Of a stretch of 21,120 nucleotides of DNA, positions 5,557-14,320 are shown piece after piece (positions within the stretch are counted from its first letter, which is position 1; each line of letters begins with the position of its first letter). Origin of the DNA: Gemmatimonadota bacterium (GTDB lineage: Bacteria; Latescibacterota; UBA2968; UBA8231); assembly GCA_028875335.1 (NCBI GenBank), contig JAPPEF010000029.1, forward strand, positions 1-21,120, given 5' to 3'. The notes below the pieces were generated by a model. The model saw only the letters and a list, made by a program, of their open reading frames with translations, was not told the origin of the DNA and made no database searches. The position numbers were made by a program, and so were the translations under genes.

Positions 5557-7935
5557 ATGAAAATCACTTATAAATGGCTCAAGGAATACGTGGATTTCGC
5601 CTGGGATTGGCCCGAGCTAGCCGAGCGCCTGACTATGGCGGGCTTGGAGTTCGAGGGCGTCGAGGATCTCGGCACGCGCTACGAGGGTGTCGTCATCGGC
5701 CGCGTCAACACCTGTTGCCCACACGAAAACGCCGACCGTCTGACCGTCTGTCAAGTCGATGTGGGGACCAGGGTCAACACCATCGTCTGTGGGGCACCCA
5801 ATGTCGCGGCCGGGCAAACCGTCGCCGTCGCCCTGCCCGGCACTACGCTGCCCGGAGGCATGCAGATCAAAAAAGCCAAAATCCGCGGCGTCGCATCCGA
5901 AGGCATGCTCTGTGCCGCAGACGAACTCGGGCTAGGCGATAACCACGACGGCATTGTGGTGCTCGACGAAGCCCTCTCGGTCGGCACCCCTTTTGCCGCG
6001 GCCACTGAGCTCGACGACGTGGTCATTGACTTCGAAGTTACGCCCAACCGTCCAGACTGCCTGAGTCTCTTGGGCATTGCCCGCGAGGTCCGCGCACTCA
6101 CTGGCAACCCCCTCCGTTTTCCCAACGTACAGGTACCCGAAAGCGGACCGGCCACCGCAGAAGACGTGCGGATCGACATCGAGGCACCAGATGATTGCCC
6201 ACGCTACGCCGGCCGCGTCGTGCGCGGCGTCGAGGTTGGTCCCTCGCCCCATTGGCTCCAGCGCCGACTGCAAGCCGTGGGTCAGCGTCCAATCAACAAC
6301 GTCGTCGATACTACCAACTACGTGCTGCTGGAATTGGGGCACCCCCTGCACGCCTTTGACCTGCATGCACTGGATCAGCGGCGCATCATCGTCCGCCGGG
6401 CGCGCGCTGGCGAGACATTGGAAACCCTCGACGGCACCCAGTGTCAACTCGACGAAGAGATGCTGGTCATCGCCGATGGGACGCGACCCCAAGCGCTAGC
6501 CGGGGTCATGGGTGGAGCCCATTCCCAAGTATCGGAGGCTACCACGGATATCCTGCTCGAAAGCGCGTATTTCGCACCGTCGCGGGTGCGGCTAGCCCGG
6601 TCTCGTCTGGGGCTTTTCACTGAGGCGTCCACGCGCTTTGAGCGCGGTGCCGATTGGGACGCCCCGGTGCGAGCCATTGATCGCGCGGCCCAACTAATCG
6701 CCGAACTAACCGGCGGCGCGGTCGCCCCAGATCCTCTAGACGTGTACCCTCGCCCTGGCCAGTGCCGCCAGATTCCACTCTGCGTCGACCGCACCAACCA
6801 ACTCTTGGCTACGGAGTTAGACTCCGCTGCCATCGTCCAGATTCTCGAACGCCTCGGCTGCCAGGTCGAATCGGGCCAGCCCCTCGTGGTAACGGCCCCG
6901 AGCTTCCGTCCCGATCTAACGCGCCCGGCCGACCTCATCGAGGAAGTCGGCCGCATCTACGGCTTCGACCGCATTGAGGGTCGCCAAGAGGCATCTGGGC
7001 CTTGGATCACCCGGCGCGACCCCGAGTTCACCTTTAGGCAGGTCGCTCGGCAACGGCTCTTGGGCCTAGGTTTGGACGAAGTTGTCAGCAATGCGATCGT
7101 CGAATCCCGCTGGCTCGAACTGGCCAGTGCCGCAGACCGTGCCGCCCGCTTGGCCAACCCGCCAACCGAAACTCAAGACGCCTTGCGTACCACCTTGGTG
7201 CCAAGCCTCTTGGATGTCGCGTGTCGCAACTTCAACCAGCGGGCCACGGAGGTAGCCATCTTCGAACTGGGCAAATGCTTTGTCGCCAGCGAGGAAAAGG
7301 ACGCAAGGCCCGAGGAGAACTGGCACCTCGCAGCCCTGTGGTCGGGCCGCGTCTCAGCGTCTCCCTATCAAGCCGACGCCCGCGAGGCCGACTTTTTCGA
7401 CCTCAAGGGCTTGCTCGAAGCGCTAGTGGGCGGAGAGGATCTACGCTTTACCCCCGCCGATCGTCTCGAATGCCGCTCGGGACACGCAGCTTGCGTCTCC
7501 CTCGATGACCAACCCCTCGGCTGGTTGGGCCAAGTTTCGGCCGACTTGTGCGCGGCATTTGATTTAGAGCGTCAAGTACATATTTTTGAAATATCGTTCA
7601 CCGCGCTAGCTCGCCATTGGCACGGTCGGGAGCGCTCGTTTTCCACGCTCCCCAAATTTCCGCCGATCGAGCGCGACTTGGCCGTAGTCGTACGCGCAGA
7701 CACTGCAACCGCCGAACTCATAGTCACTATGCAAGATAGCGCCCCCCGCCTCGTCGAATCCATTGAGGTTTTTGATTTCTACCAAGGAGATCAAATAGAA
7801 GCAGGCTATAAGAGCGTGGCTTTCGCCATTCGTCTGCGCGACCGCGATCAGACGTTACAGGACGCTCAGGCCGATGCGGCGATCTCCTCAATGCTCAAGG
7901 GCCTCGAGACGCGGTTCGGTGCTCGTTTGCGCTAA
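5557..7935 (+). CDS. pheT: Phenylalanine-tRNA ligase, beta subunit
   Basis: Structural and editing subunit partnering PheS. It has 792 residues, typical of the full-length bacterial form. The domains in order are: an N-terminal tRNA-binding OB fold (about 40-150, with ENADRLTVCQVD and VCGAPNV); a B3/B4 editing region with PNRPDCLSLLGIAREV and RPINNVVDTTNYVLLELG (about 160-400); B5 (about 405-475, ending FRPDLTRPADLIEEVGRIYG); a catalytic-like core; and a C-terminal FDX-ACB domain (about 700-792, LPKFPPIERDLAVVV) that binds the anticodon stem. No clear Shine-Dalgarno sequence precedes ATG 5557, consistent with coupling to pheS. Confidence 0.97.
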   Translation: MKITYKWLKEYVDFAWDWPELAERLTMAGLEFEGVEDLGTRYEGVVIGRVNTCCPHENADRLTVCQVDVGTRVNTIVCGAPNVAAGQTVAVALPGTTLPGGMQIKKAKIRGVASEGMLCAADELGLGDNHDGIVVLDEALSVGTPFAAATELDDVVIDFEVTPNRPDCLSLLGIAREVRALTGNPLRFPNVQVPESGPATAEDVRIDIEAPDDCPRYAGRVVRGVEVGPSPHWLQRRLQAVGQRPINNVVDTTNYVLLELGHPLHAFDLHALDQRRIIVRRARAGETLETLDGTQCQLDEEMLVIADGTRPQALAGVMGGAHSQVSEATTDILLESAYFAPSRVRLARSRLGLFTEASTRFERGADWDAPVRAIDRAAQLIAELTGGAVAPDPLDVYPRPGQCRQIPLCVDRTNQLLATELDSAAIVQILERLGCQVESGQPLVVTAPSFRPDLTRPADLIEEVGRIYGFDRIEGRQEASGPWITRRDPEFTFRQVARQRLLGLGLDEVVSNAIVESRWLELASAADRAARLANPPTETQDALRTTLVPSLLDVACRNFNQRATEVAIFELGKCFVASEEKDARPEENWHLAALWSGRVSASPYQADAREADFFDLKGLLEALVGGEDLRFTPADRLECRSGHAACVSLDDQPLGWLGQVSADLCAAFDLERQVHIFEISFTALARHWHGRERSFSTLPKFPPIERDLAVVVRADTATAELIVTMQDSAPRLVESIEVFDFYQGDQIEAGYKSVAFAIRLRDRDQTLQDAQADAAISSMLKGLETRFGARLR

Positions 7936-7967
7936 TCTCAACCTCAATCAGGAGTACAGCCGTCCCA

Positions 7968-8249
7968 ATGGATGTAAATGAAAATTTTGAACGCCTTGAG
8001 CATCACATCAACCGCCTGACGGGAGTACTCGAAACGCTCCGCAAGGAAAAGGACGAACTGACCGGACAGGTCCAGGGTCTCGAAGAAAAAAATGACACCC
8101 TGCAGGCCGAAGTCCAAAGCCTCGAAGAAAAAATCAGCGCCGCTAGCAGTGAGAACGAACAGTTCAAAAAGGACAAAGAAGTAATAAAAGGACGCATTGA
8201 ACAGCTCCTCAGCCGCTTGGACGGCACCGTCAGCAGTAAGAAAAAATAG
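7968..8249 (+). CDS. ZapB-like coiled-coil protein
   Basis: A 93-residue charged protein that is almost wholly heptad-patterned from residue 8 to 82 (FERLEHHINRLTGVLETL, then repeated LEEK units), with a basic KKK tail. It has no signal or membrane segment. Its place between pheT and zapA is where small ZapB/septal coiled-coil proteins are found in delta-proteobacteria-like gene orders, and the end segment GRIEQLLSRLD is typical of them. Coiled coils are easy to confuse, so a division role rests mainly on its neighbour. Binding to ZapA/FtsZ is inferred. AGGAG lies about 13 bases before the ATG, a long spacing. Confidence 0.72.
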   Translation: MDVNENFERLEHHINRLTGVLETLRKEKDELTGQVQGLEEKNDTLQAEVQSLEEKISAASSENEQFKKDKEVIKGRIEQLLSRLDGTVSSKKK

Positions 8250-8318
8250 TTCAATCAAGTCGAAGTGGCCCACATAGAGGCCGAACAGGACAACGATGTC
8301 TGAGAAAGAGGTCTAGGT

Positions 8319-8633
8319 ATGTCGTCCCAAGTAGTGGTCAAAATATTCGACAAGCACTACACCCTAGGGGTCGATCAAGAACACTCCGCCGAACACGTGC
8401 AAAAGCTCGCCGAAATGTTGGATGTGCGCATGCACGAGATCGAACGCGAGATCAAAGGTGGCTCCCCACTCCAAGTGGCTATCCTGGCTAGTCTTAGCTT
8501 GGTGGAGGAACTCCTAACCCTGCGGAAGGACTACGCTTCCGCCGAAGCTGATATCGCCTCGCGGACTTCTCAACTCGCAGCCTCGCTTGGGCACCTTTTT
8601 GCCCAAGTGGAAGCCCCCCGTTCCGATCGCTGA
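8319..8633 (+). CDS. zapA: Cell division protein ZapA
   Basis: A 104-residue protein matching ZapA. The N-terminal head has VVVKIFDKHYTLGVDQEHSAEHVQKLAEMLDVRM (segments VKIFDKHYTL and LAEMLDVRM are the marks). A middle helix (PLQVAILASLSLVEELLTLR) and a C-terminal coiled coil follow. ZapA cross-links FtsZ protofilaments at midcell. The start at ATG 8319 has AAGAGG about eight bases upstream. It forms a small division pair with the preceding ZapB-like gene and is followed by rny after a structured 79-base gap. Confidence 0.9.
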   Translation: MSSQVVVKIFDKHYTLGVDQEHSAEHVQKLAEMLDVRMHEIEREIKGGSPLQVAILASLSLVEELLTLRKDYASAEADIASRTSQLAASLGHLFAQVEAPRSDR

Positions 8634-8688
8634 AGCAGTGTGCTGAGCCGGGTTCGCCCCGTGCTCTGGCCCGATGCCCGAAGGCGTC
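8586..8688 (+). other. Three consecutive stem-loops across the zapA-rny junction
   Basis: Three hairpins follow one another. The first is CTTGGGCA/TGCCCAAG (8586-8593 and 8600-8607, inside zapA). The second is GAGCCGGG with CCCG plus GCTC (8645-8652 and 8658-8666, one bulged T, TTCGC loop). The third is GATGCC/GGCGTC with a CGAA loop (8673-8678 and 8683-8688). None is followed by a T-run. They may shape processing between division genes and rny. They do not add up to a recognisable 6S RNA. Confidence 0.4.
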
Positions 8689-8712
8689 GAGCCCCATGAG
8701 AAAGAGACACCC

Positions 8713-10287
8713 ATGTTTAATGGGTTTGACTATATAGTCCTAATCTGTTCTGCCTTTGCCTTTTTTGCTGGCGGCTGTCTCCTCGGCTGGTTGGGAAATG
8801 AGCGAGTGCGCAACAACAGACTGCGCAGCACTCAAGCTACCGCCGATCAGATCGTCTCTCGAGCCCGCCAAGAAGCCGAAGTGCTGAAAAAAAATGCCTT
8901 GCTCGAAGCGAGAGACGAGTGGCACAGCGAGCGCGCCCCGCTGGAAAAGGAACAAGAGACGCAGAGGCGCTCGCAGCGCGACCTCGCGGCCAAGCTGCTA
9001 GAGCGCGAACAGCAACTAGAGCGCAAAATAGACCTGCTCACAAGCAAGGAGAGCGAACAGCTCAAAAACGAGCAGGACCTCGACCGCCGCGAGGCGGCCA
9101 TAGCTGCAGCCGAGACGCAAGCACAGGACCTTGTCCACCAGCAGAGTCAGCAGCTGGAAGAGTTGGCTGGCATCAGCCAGCAAGAGGCCCGACGCATACT
9201 CGTTGATCAGCTAGAGGGGGGCGCGCGCCGAGTCGCCGCCCGCAGGGTCCGCGAGATCAAGGATACCGCGATTGCCACGGCCAACCTAGAGGCCAAGGAA
9301 ATCATCACCCGCGCCATCCAGCGTTTCGCAGGAGAGCTGACCGTCGAGAGTACGCTTTCGGTAGTACCCATCCCCTTCGACGATATGAAGGGACGCATCA
9401 TCGGTCGCGACGGGCGCAACATCCGCTCCTTTGAAATGATCACTGGCGTCGAAGTAATCGTCGATGATACCCCTAGCATGGTCATGCTCTCGGGCTTTGA
9501 TCCACTGCGCCGCGAGGTGGCCAGACATACCCTCGAAACGCTCATCCGCGATGGGCGCATCCATCCCGGGCGCATTGAGGAAGTGTACGACAAGGCTCGC
9601 AGCACTGTCGAGGAGATGATCCGCGAGTCCGGCTCCAAAGCCGCCTTTGACCTCGGTATTCACGACTTGGCCGAGCCGCTATTGGAAATTCTGGGCAAGC
9701 TCCGTTTCCGCACCAGCTACGGTCAAAACTTGTTGGTCCACAGCAAGGAAGTCGGGTTCTTAGCCGGCATGATGGCCGAGATGCTCGACCTCGACGTGAC
9801 GTTGGCCCGCCGCGCTGGTCTCTTGCACGACATGGGCAAGGCACAAGACTTCGAGTTGGGCAACGACCCAGCGCAAAGCAGCGCCGTACTGGCCCGCAAG
9901 TGCGGCGAAAGCCCTGAAGTCGTGCAGATCATCGAAACCCACAGCAAGCACACGCCCTCGCGTTCGGCCATCGCCGTACTCGTCGAATCCGCCAATGAGA
10001 TCTCCACCCACCGCCCGGGTGCCCGCAAGGAAAAAGTCGAGGAGTACATCCGCCGCTTACACCACATTGAGGAACTCGCGGCCGATTACGTAGGCGTGAA
10101 GCAAGCTTTTGCTCTGCAAAATGGCAAGGAAGTTCGGGTCTTGGTCGATAGTGGGGTGGTGGACGACACGTATGCCGAACAACTCGCCGACGAAATCACC
10201 AACAAAATCGAGCAACAGCTCGAATATCCCGGTCAGTTGCGCGTCTGCATCATTCGCGAAATGCGCGCCGAGTCCTACGCGCGGTGA
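8713..10287 (+). CDS. rny: Ribonuclease Y with altered HD domain
   Basis: Membrane-anchored endoribonuclease that starts mRNA decay in many bacteria. It has 524 residues from ATG 8713, which is chosen because it places a membrane helix (about 5-27) at the N-terminus. A long charged coiled coil (about 30-190) and a KH domain with GRDGRNIR (around 230-238) follow. The HD domain keeps H343 and the H372-D373 pair. RNase Y normally continues with EGSH, HHGD and AADA segments. Here these read GNDP (P386 where His is expected), HSKH (S411) and SANE (N428 where Asp is expected). Several metal-site positions are thus replaced, and activity may be reduced or changed. The rest of the C-terminus (RPGARKE, YIRRLHHIEELA, EYPGQLRVCIIRE) is canonical. 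The stop overlaps the next start in GTGA. Confidence 0.93.
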   Translation: MFNGFDYIVLICSAFAFFAGGCLLGWLGNERVRNNRLRSTQATADQIVSRARQEAEVLKKNALLEARDEWHSERAPLEKEQETQRRSQRDLAAKLLEREQQLERKIDLLTSKESEQLKNEQDLDRREAAIAAAETQAQDLVHQQSQQLEELAGISQQEARRILVDQLEGGARRVAARRVREIKDTAIATANLEAKEIITRAIQRFAGELTVESTLSVVPIPFDDMKGRIIGRDGRNIRSFEMITGVEVIVDDTPSMVMLSGFDPLRREVARHTLETLIRDGRIHPGRIEEVYDKARSTVEEMIRESGSKAAFDLGIHDLAEPLLEILGKLRFRTSYGQNLLVHSKEVGFLAGMMAEMLDLDVTLARRAGLLHDMGKAQDFELGNDPAQSSAVLARKCGESPEVVQIIETHSKHTPSRSAIAVLVESANEISTHRPGARKEKVEEYIRRLHHIEELAADYVGVKQAFALQNGKEVRVLVDSGVVDDTYAEQLADEITNKIEQQLEYPGQLRVCIIREMRAESYAR

Positions 10288-11066
10288 ACATTCTCTTCGT
10301 TGCCGATATCTTTGCCCAGCCGGGTCGCCGAGTCGCCGCGGCTCTGATTCCCAAGTTGGTGCAACAGCGCGAAGTCTCTCTAGTAATCGCCAACGGTGAA
10401 AATGCAGCCGGAGGGTTTGGTCTCACCGACCGCATCGCGCACAAGTTGCACAGCTATGGTACCGACATCATCACCAGCGGCAACCACGTCTGGGATCGCC
10501 GCGAGTTCATCCCGTACCTAGACCAATCAGACCGCGTCCTGCGCCCCTTCAACTACCCAAAAGAGGCCCCGGGCATAGGTGCGACCGTCGTTGCCGCACG
10601 CGGAGGTCCCCCGGTAGCCGTGCTCTGTCTCCAAGGGCGCACCGGTATGCCCATTATCGATTGCCCCTTCCGCACGGGCCGCGCCGAAGTCGAACGCCTG
10701 CGCGCAGAGACTCCTCTAATCTTTGTGGATTTCCACGCCGAAGCCACAGCCGAGAAAATGGCCATGGGCTTCCACCTCGACGGATTGGTCACCGCGGTCA
10801 TCGGCACCCACACCCACGTGCAAACCGCAGATGAGCGCATCCTGTCCAAAGGCACGGCGTACCTAACCGACGCCGGCATGACCGGCGCCCGCGAATCCGT
10901 GATTGGCGTGCGTCCCGAAATGGCCATCCGACGCTTCCTCACCCAAGTACCCACCCGCTTCAAACCCGCCGACGGCAAAGCGGTCCTCTGCGGCGCGCTC
11001 GTCGAAGCCGACGAGATAAGCGGCCGGGCTATTCGGATCGAGCGATTGCAGCTAGCGGAGCCTTGA
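10284..11066 (+). CDS. YmdB-family metallophosphoesterase (TIGR00282 type)
   Basis: A 260-residue calcineurin-like phosphoesterase of the YmdB family, which hydrolyses 2',3'-cyclic nucleotides in Bacillus and usually lies next to rny. Metal-site residues are visible in order: D8 in FVADIF, GEN in ANGENAAGG (about 38-40), SGNHVWD (about 66-72), DFHAEATAEK (His near 150) and GTHTHVQTADE (two His near 174-176). It starts at GTG 10284, overlapping the rny stop by four bases, so it is translated in coupling with rny. It is a soluble cytoplasmic protein. A role with RNase Y in RNA turnover is inferred from the context and the family. Confidence 0.9.
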   Translation: MNILFVADIFAQPGRRVAAALIPKLVQQREVSLVIANGENAAGGFGLTDRIAHKLHSYGTDIITSGNHVWDRREFIPYLDQSDRVLRPFNYPKEAPGIGATVVAARGGPPVAVLCLQGRTGMPIIDCPFRTGRAEVERLRAETPLIFVDFHAEATAEKMAMGFHLDGLVTAVIGTHTHVQTADERILSKGTAYLTDAGMTGARESVIGVRPEMAIRRFLTQVPTRFKPADGKAVLCGALVEADEISGRAIRIERLQLAEP

Positions 11067-11132
11067 CCTCGCCCCTGCGGCGGCCTATCCTGTTTGCTCC
11101 AATCGGCTTCCGCTTCCCCAACCGGAGGACCT

Positions 11133-12377
11133 ATGTCCTTTCAAGAGCCGGTCTTCTGGACCGACGCCGAAGACGCAGCCCACCGGCCTTACTCGGTCTC
11201 CGAAATCACCAACCAAGTCAAGGGCCTGCTCGAGGAAAACCTGCCCAAATGCTGGGTCGAAGGCGAAATCTCTCAGTACAACCACCACAGCTCTGGCCAC
11301 CGCTATTTCACGCTCAAAGACAATGCGAGCCAGCTAAGCGCAGTGATGTTCAAATGGCAGGCCAACTCGCTCTCCTTCATTCCCCAACAGGGCATGCAGG
11401 TGCAAGTCTATGGACATATCTCCGTGTACGAGCGAGGGGGGAAGTACCAGTTCTATGCCGAACAAATCAAACCCGCTGGCGTCGGCGAGTTGGCCATCGC
11501 CTTTGAGCAACTCAAAAACCGCCTAGAGGCCGAAGGGCTATTCGCCGAAAGCCGCAAGCGCCCCTTACCCCCGTATCCCCGCAAAATCGGCGTAGTGACC
11601 TCGCCAACCGGCGCGGCCATCCGCGACATCATCCAAGTCCTCGACCGCCGCGCCCCGGATATCGAAATCGTTCTCTGCCCCGCTCGGGTCCAAGGCGAGG
11701 GGGCCGCTACTGAGATCGCCGAAGCCATCGCCAGTTTAAATCAATTAGACGACATCGATGTGTTGATCGTCGGTCGCGGTGGCGGCGCGCCAGAAGACCT
11801 CTGGCCCTTCAACGACGAATCCGTCGCTCGGGCTATCTACCAGTCGTCCCAGCCCGTCATCTCTGCCGTCGGCCACGAGATCGATTACACCATCGCCGAC
11901 TACGTGGCCGACTGTCGCGCCCCGACTCCCTCAGCCGCAGCCGAAATGGTCGCCCGTGAACGCAGTGCCCTGCGCGAGCGGGTCGCCGAACAACAAGGCC
12001 GCTTGCTAGCGGAAATGGAGCGCTACCTCAGCTCCTTAGAGGAGCGCTTGCGCCACTGCGACCCGAGCCGTCTGCGCGCACGCCTCGACGACCGGTTGCA
12101 GCAACAAAGCCTACACCTCGACGAGCGGCGCCAAGCCCTTTCTACTGCTTTCGATTGGTTTTTGCGCACTCGGGTCGAGGCCCTAGCCAACGCCACCACC
12201 CGCCTCGACGACCTCAGCCCGCTCACGAGCTTGGCGCGCGGCTTTGCCCTAGTGGAACACGTTGCCCACAAACACCTCGTCCGCGACAGCGACGAGCTTC
12301 AGCCGGGCGATAAACTGCAACTGCGCTTTCGCCGCGGAGGTGCCATCTGCCGTGTGGAGGAGAAACTCGATGAGTGA
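11133..12377 (+). CDS. xseA: Exodeoxyribonuclease VII, large subunit
   Basis: Catalytic subunit of the single-strand-specific exonuclease VII. It has 414 residues from ATG 11133, which has GGAGG just upstream. An N-terminal OB fold (CWVEGEISQYNHHSSGHRYFTLKD, marks WVEGEIS and HRYFTLKD, about 45-75) is followed by the catalytic region with VVTSPTGAAIRDI, VLIVGRGGGAPEDLWPFNDE and SAVGHEIDYTIADYVAD. A long coiled-coil segment (about 280-360) comes last. It forms the usual pair with xseB, whose ATG lies eight bases inside its end. Confidence 0.96.
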   Translation: MSFQEPVFWTDAEDAAHRPYSVSEITNQVKGLLEENLPKCWVEGEISQYNHHSSGHRYFTLKDNASQLSAVMFKWQANSLSFIPQQGMQVQVYGHISVYERGGKYQFYAEQIKPAGVGELAIAFEQLKNRLEAEGLFAESRKRPLPPYPRKIGVVTSPTGAAIRDIIQVLDRRAPDIEIVLCPARVQGEGAATEIAEAIASLNQLDDIDVLIVGRGGGAPEDLWPFNDESVARAIYQSSQPVISAVGHEIDYTIADYVADCRAPTPSAAAEMVARERSALRERVAEQQGRLLAEMERYLSSLEERLRHCDPSRLRARLDDRLQQQSLHLDERRQALSTAFDWFLRTRVEALANATTRLDDLSPLTSLARGFALVEHVAHKHLVRDSDELQPGDKLQLRFRRGGAICRVEEKLDE

Positions 12378-12600
12378 ATCTTTTGAAGAATCCCTAGCCG
12401 TGCTCGAAGAGAGCGTCCAGCGCCTCGAAGCGGGCGATCTCAAGCTCGAAGAGGCCCTCGAAGTATTTGAAAAGGGCGTCGCCGCCTCGCGCGCTTGCAG
12501 CCAGTGGCTCGACCAGACTCGCGAGCGCGTCCAAGTCCTCACCGCCGACGCCGAGGGCCAGTTTCGCCTCTCCTTTCTGGACGACGAAGACGACCAATAG
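12370..12600 (+). CDS. xseB: Exodeoxyribonuclease VII, small subunit
   Basis: A 76-residue helical protein with the XseB pattern: SFEESLAVLEESVQRLEAGDL, then LEEALEVFEKGVA and a C-terminal RVQVLTAD. It wraps the XseA coiled coil and is needed for nuclease activity. The acidic tail DDEDDQ is ordinary for the family. ATG 12370 overlaps the xseA stop by eight bases, which indicates translational coupling and rules out the longer in-frame extension to 12262. Confidence 0.95.
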   Translation: MSESFEESLAVLEESVQRLEAGDLKLEEALEVFEKGVAASRACSQWLDQTRERVQVLTADAEGQFRLSFLDDEDDQ

Positions 12601-12621
12601 CCACCCCTCGGCCTCGGCCCG

Positions 12622-14313
12622 ATGTTGACTCGCCTCTACATCAAGGACTTTGCCCTCATCGAAGAGGCGATAATCGAATTCGGTCCTGGCCTCAACGTCA
12701 TCACCGGCGAAACTGGGGCCGGCAAGTCCATTCTCATCGGTGCCCTCAACTCCATCCTCGGTGGTCCCGTCAGCGCTGAGCTAGTGCGCAAAGGGGCTAA
12801 CTCGTGCGCGGTGGAGGGCTTTTTTGAACTTGACGATCAAGATCAAATCGCGCGTTTAGCCGATCTGGGCGTTCTCTTGGAGGACGGGCAACTCATCCTC
12901 CGCCGCGAGATTCGCGGCCGAGGCCGCTCGCGGGCCTTTGTCAACGGCCAAGGTCAACCAATCAAGCAGCTAAAGCAAATCGGCTCGATCTTGGTTGACC
13001 TGCACGGCCAACACGAACACCAATCGCTACTCGATCCCAAGTTCCACGCCCGTTTTCTCGACGCATTTGCCGGCCTCGACGACCAACGCCGCCTCGTGGA
13101 ACAGCACTGGCGCGCTTACCGCGATAGCGTGGCCCACCTCGACCGGCTGCGCGCAGAGCGCGATGCGCTTGCAGCCGAAGACGATCTGCACTCCTTCCAG
13201 TTAGCAGAGATCCGCCGCCTCGCACCCCGACCGGGCGAAGAGGCCGAGTTAGAACGCGAATTGCAAGTACTCGACAACGCCGAGACTCTATCCCAAGGCG
13301 GCCTTCAACTCCACGACCGACTCTATCAGCGCGAAGGCGCGGTGTACGAGATCCTCGGCCAAGTGCGTCGTCAACTCGACCGACTCCGCGAAATCGACCC
13401 TGCGCTCGGCCCCCAAGCCGCGGCCTTAGAAGAGCTGATCTACGAGGTCGAAGATCTCGCCAGCCAACTCCGCGACTACGCCCGCGGAATCGAGGTGCGC
13501 CCTGGGCGGGCCGACGAACTGCGCGAGCGCCGCGACGGCCTACGCGTTCTCAAAAAGAAATACGGCGGCACCCTCAATGCCGTTTTAGAACGCGCCCGCG
13601 AGCTTGCGGCGCGAGAGGACCGCGCTGACCGACTCCGCGACGAGTTGGCCCGAGCGGCCGAGCACCACGATCAAGCACTCGCCGAGTTTGCCGCCTATTG
13701 TCTCGACCTTTCTGCGGCTCGTCAGCAGGCCAGCACCACCTTGTCTCGGTCGCTAATCGCTGCCCTCGGGGAGTTGGGAATGGCCAAGGCCCAGTTCTAT
13801 ATCGAGTTGATAACTGCCGAGGATCCGGAGGGGACGATTGAGCGCGACGGGCGTCGCTACGCGGCGGGAGCGCACGGCATGGAGCACATTGCCTTCCACA
13901 TTTCCGCCAATGCCGGCGAACCCCCGCATCCCCTAGTGCGCATTGCCTCGGGCGGGGAGATTTCGCGCGTGATGCTGGCTCTCAAGGAAGCGGTCGCCGG
14001 GCGCGACCTCGTTTCAACCTTGGTCTTCGACGAAATCGACGCTGGGATCTCGGGGCGCATCGCCGCGGCCGTCGGCCGCAAGCTACAATCCCTCTCCGCG
14101 GCGCACCAAACCATTGCCATCACCCACCTACCGCAGATTGCCAGCCTCGCCGACCAGCACTTTTCCGTGCGCAAGCAGCAAGGGCAGCAGCGGACCACCA
14201 CCGAGGTCGTGCTACTCGAAGCAACAGCCCGCGCCGAAGAAATTGCCTATCTGTTGGCCGGCGAGACCATTTCGGATACGGCGCGCCAACACGCCCGCGA
14301 AATGCTGCAATAG
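12622..14313 (+). CDS. recN: DNA repair protein RecN
   Basis: SMC-like ATPase that acts early in double-strand break repair. It has 563 residues, a normal length. Walker A GETGAGKS is at about 29-36. The RecN segment DLHGQHEHQSLL lies near 130-141. A coiled-coil middle (about 165-385) with a central loop follows. The ABC signature SGGEISR, Walker B LVFDEIDAGISG and the His switch ITHLPQIA lie in the last third. ATG 12622 is 21 bases after xseB and the next gene begins seven bases after its stop, so it is inside the operon. No LexA-type box was recognised upstream, as expected for an internal gene. Confidence 0.96.
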   Translation: MLTRLYIKDFALIEEAIIEFGPGLNVITGETGAGKSILIGALNSILGGPVSAELVRKGANSCAVEGFFELDDQDQIARLADLGVLLEDGQLILRREIRGRGRSRAFVNGQGQPIKQLKQIGSILVDLHGQHEHQSLLDPKFHARFLDAFAGLDDQRRLVEQHWRAYRDSVAHLDRLRAERDALAAEDDLHSFQLAEIRRLAPRPGEEAELERELQVLDNAETLSQGGLQLHDRLYQREGAVYEILGQVRRQLDRLREIDPALGPQAAALEELIYEVEDLASQLRDYARGIEVRPGRADELRERRDGLRVLKKKYGGTLNAVLERARELAAREDRADRLRDELARAAEHHDQALAEFAAYCLDLSAARQQASTTLSRSLIAALGELGMAKAQFYIELITAEDPEGTIERDGRRYAAGAHGMEHIAFHISANAGEPPHPLVRIASGGEISRVMLALKEAVAGRDLVSTLVFDEIDAGISGRIAAAVGRKLQSLSAAHQTIAITHLPQIASLADQHFSVRKQQGQQRTTTEVVLLEATARAEEIAYLLAGETISDTARQHAREMLQ

Positions 14314-14320
14314 CCCGGCA

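Noticed and set aside
8540..8712. 6S RNA gene after zapA
   Set aside because: Only 79 bases lie between zapA and rny, and no long closing stem with a central bubble could be drawn even when the end of zapA is included.
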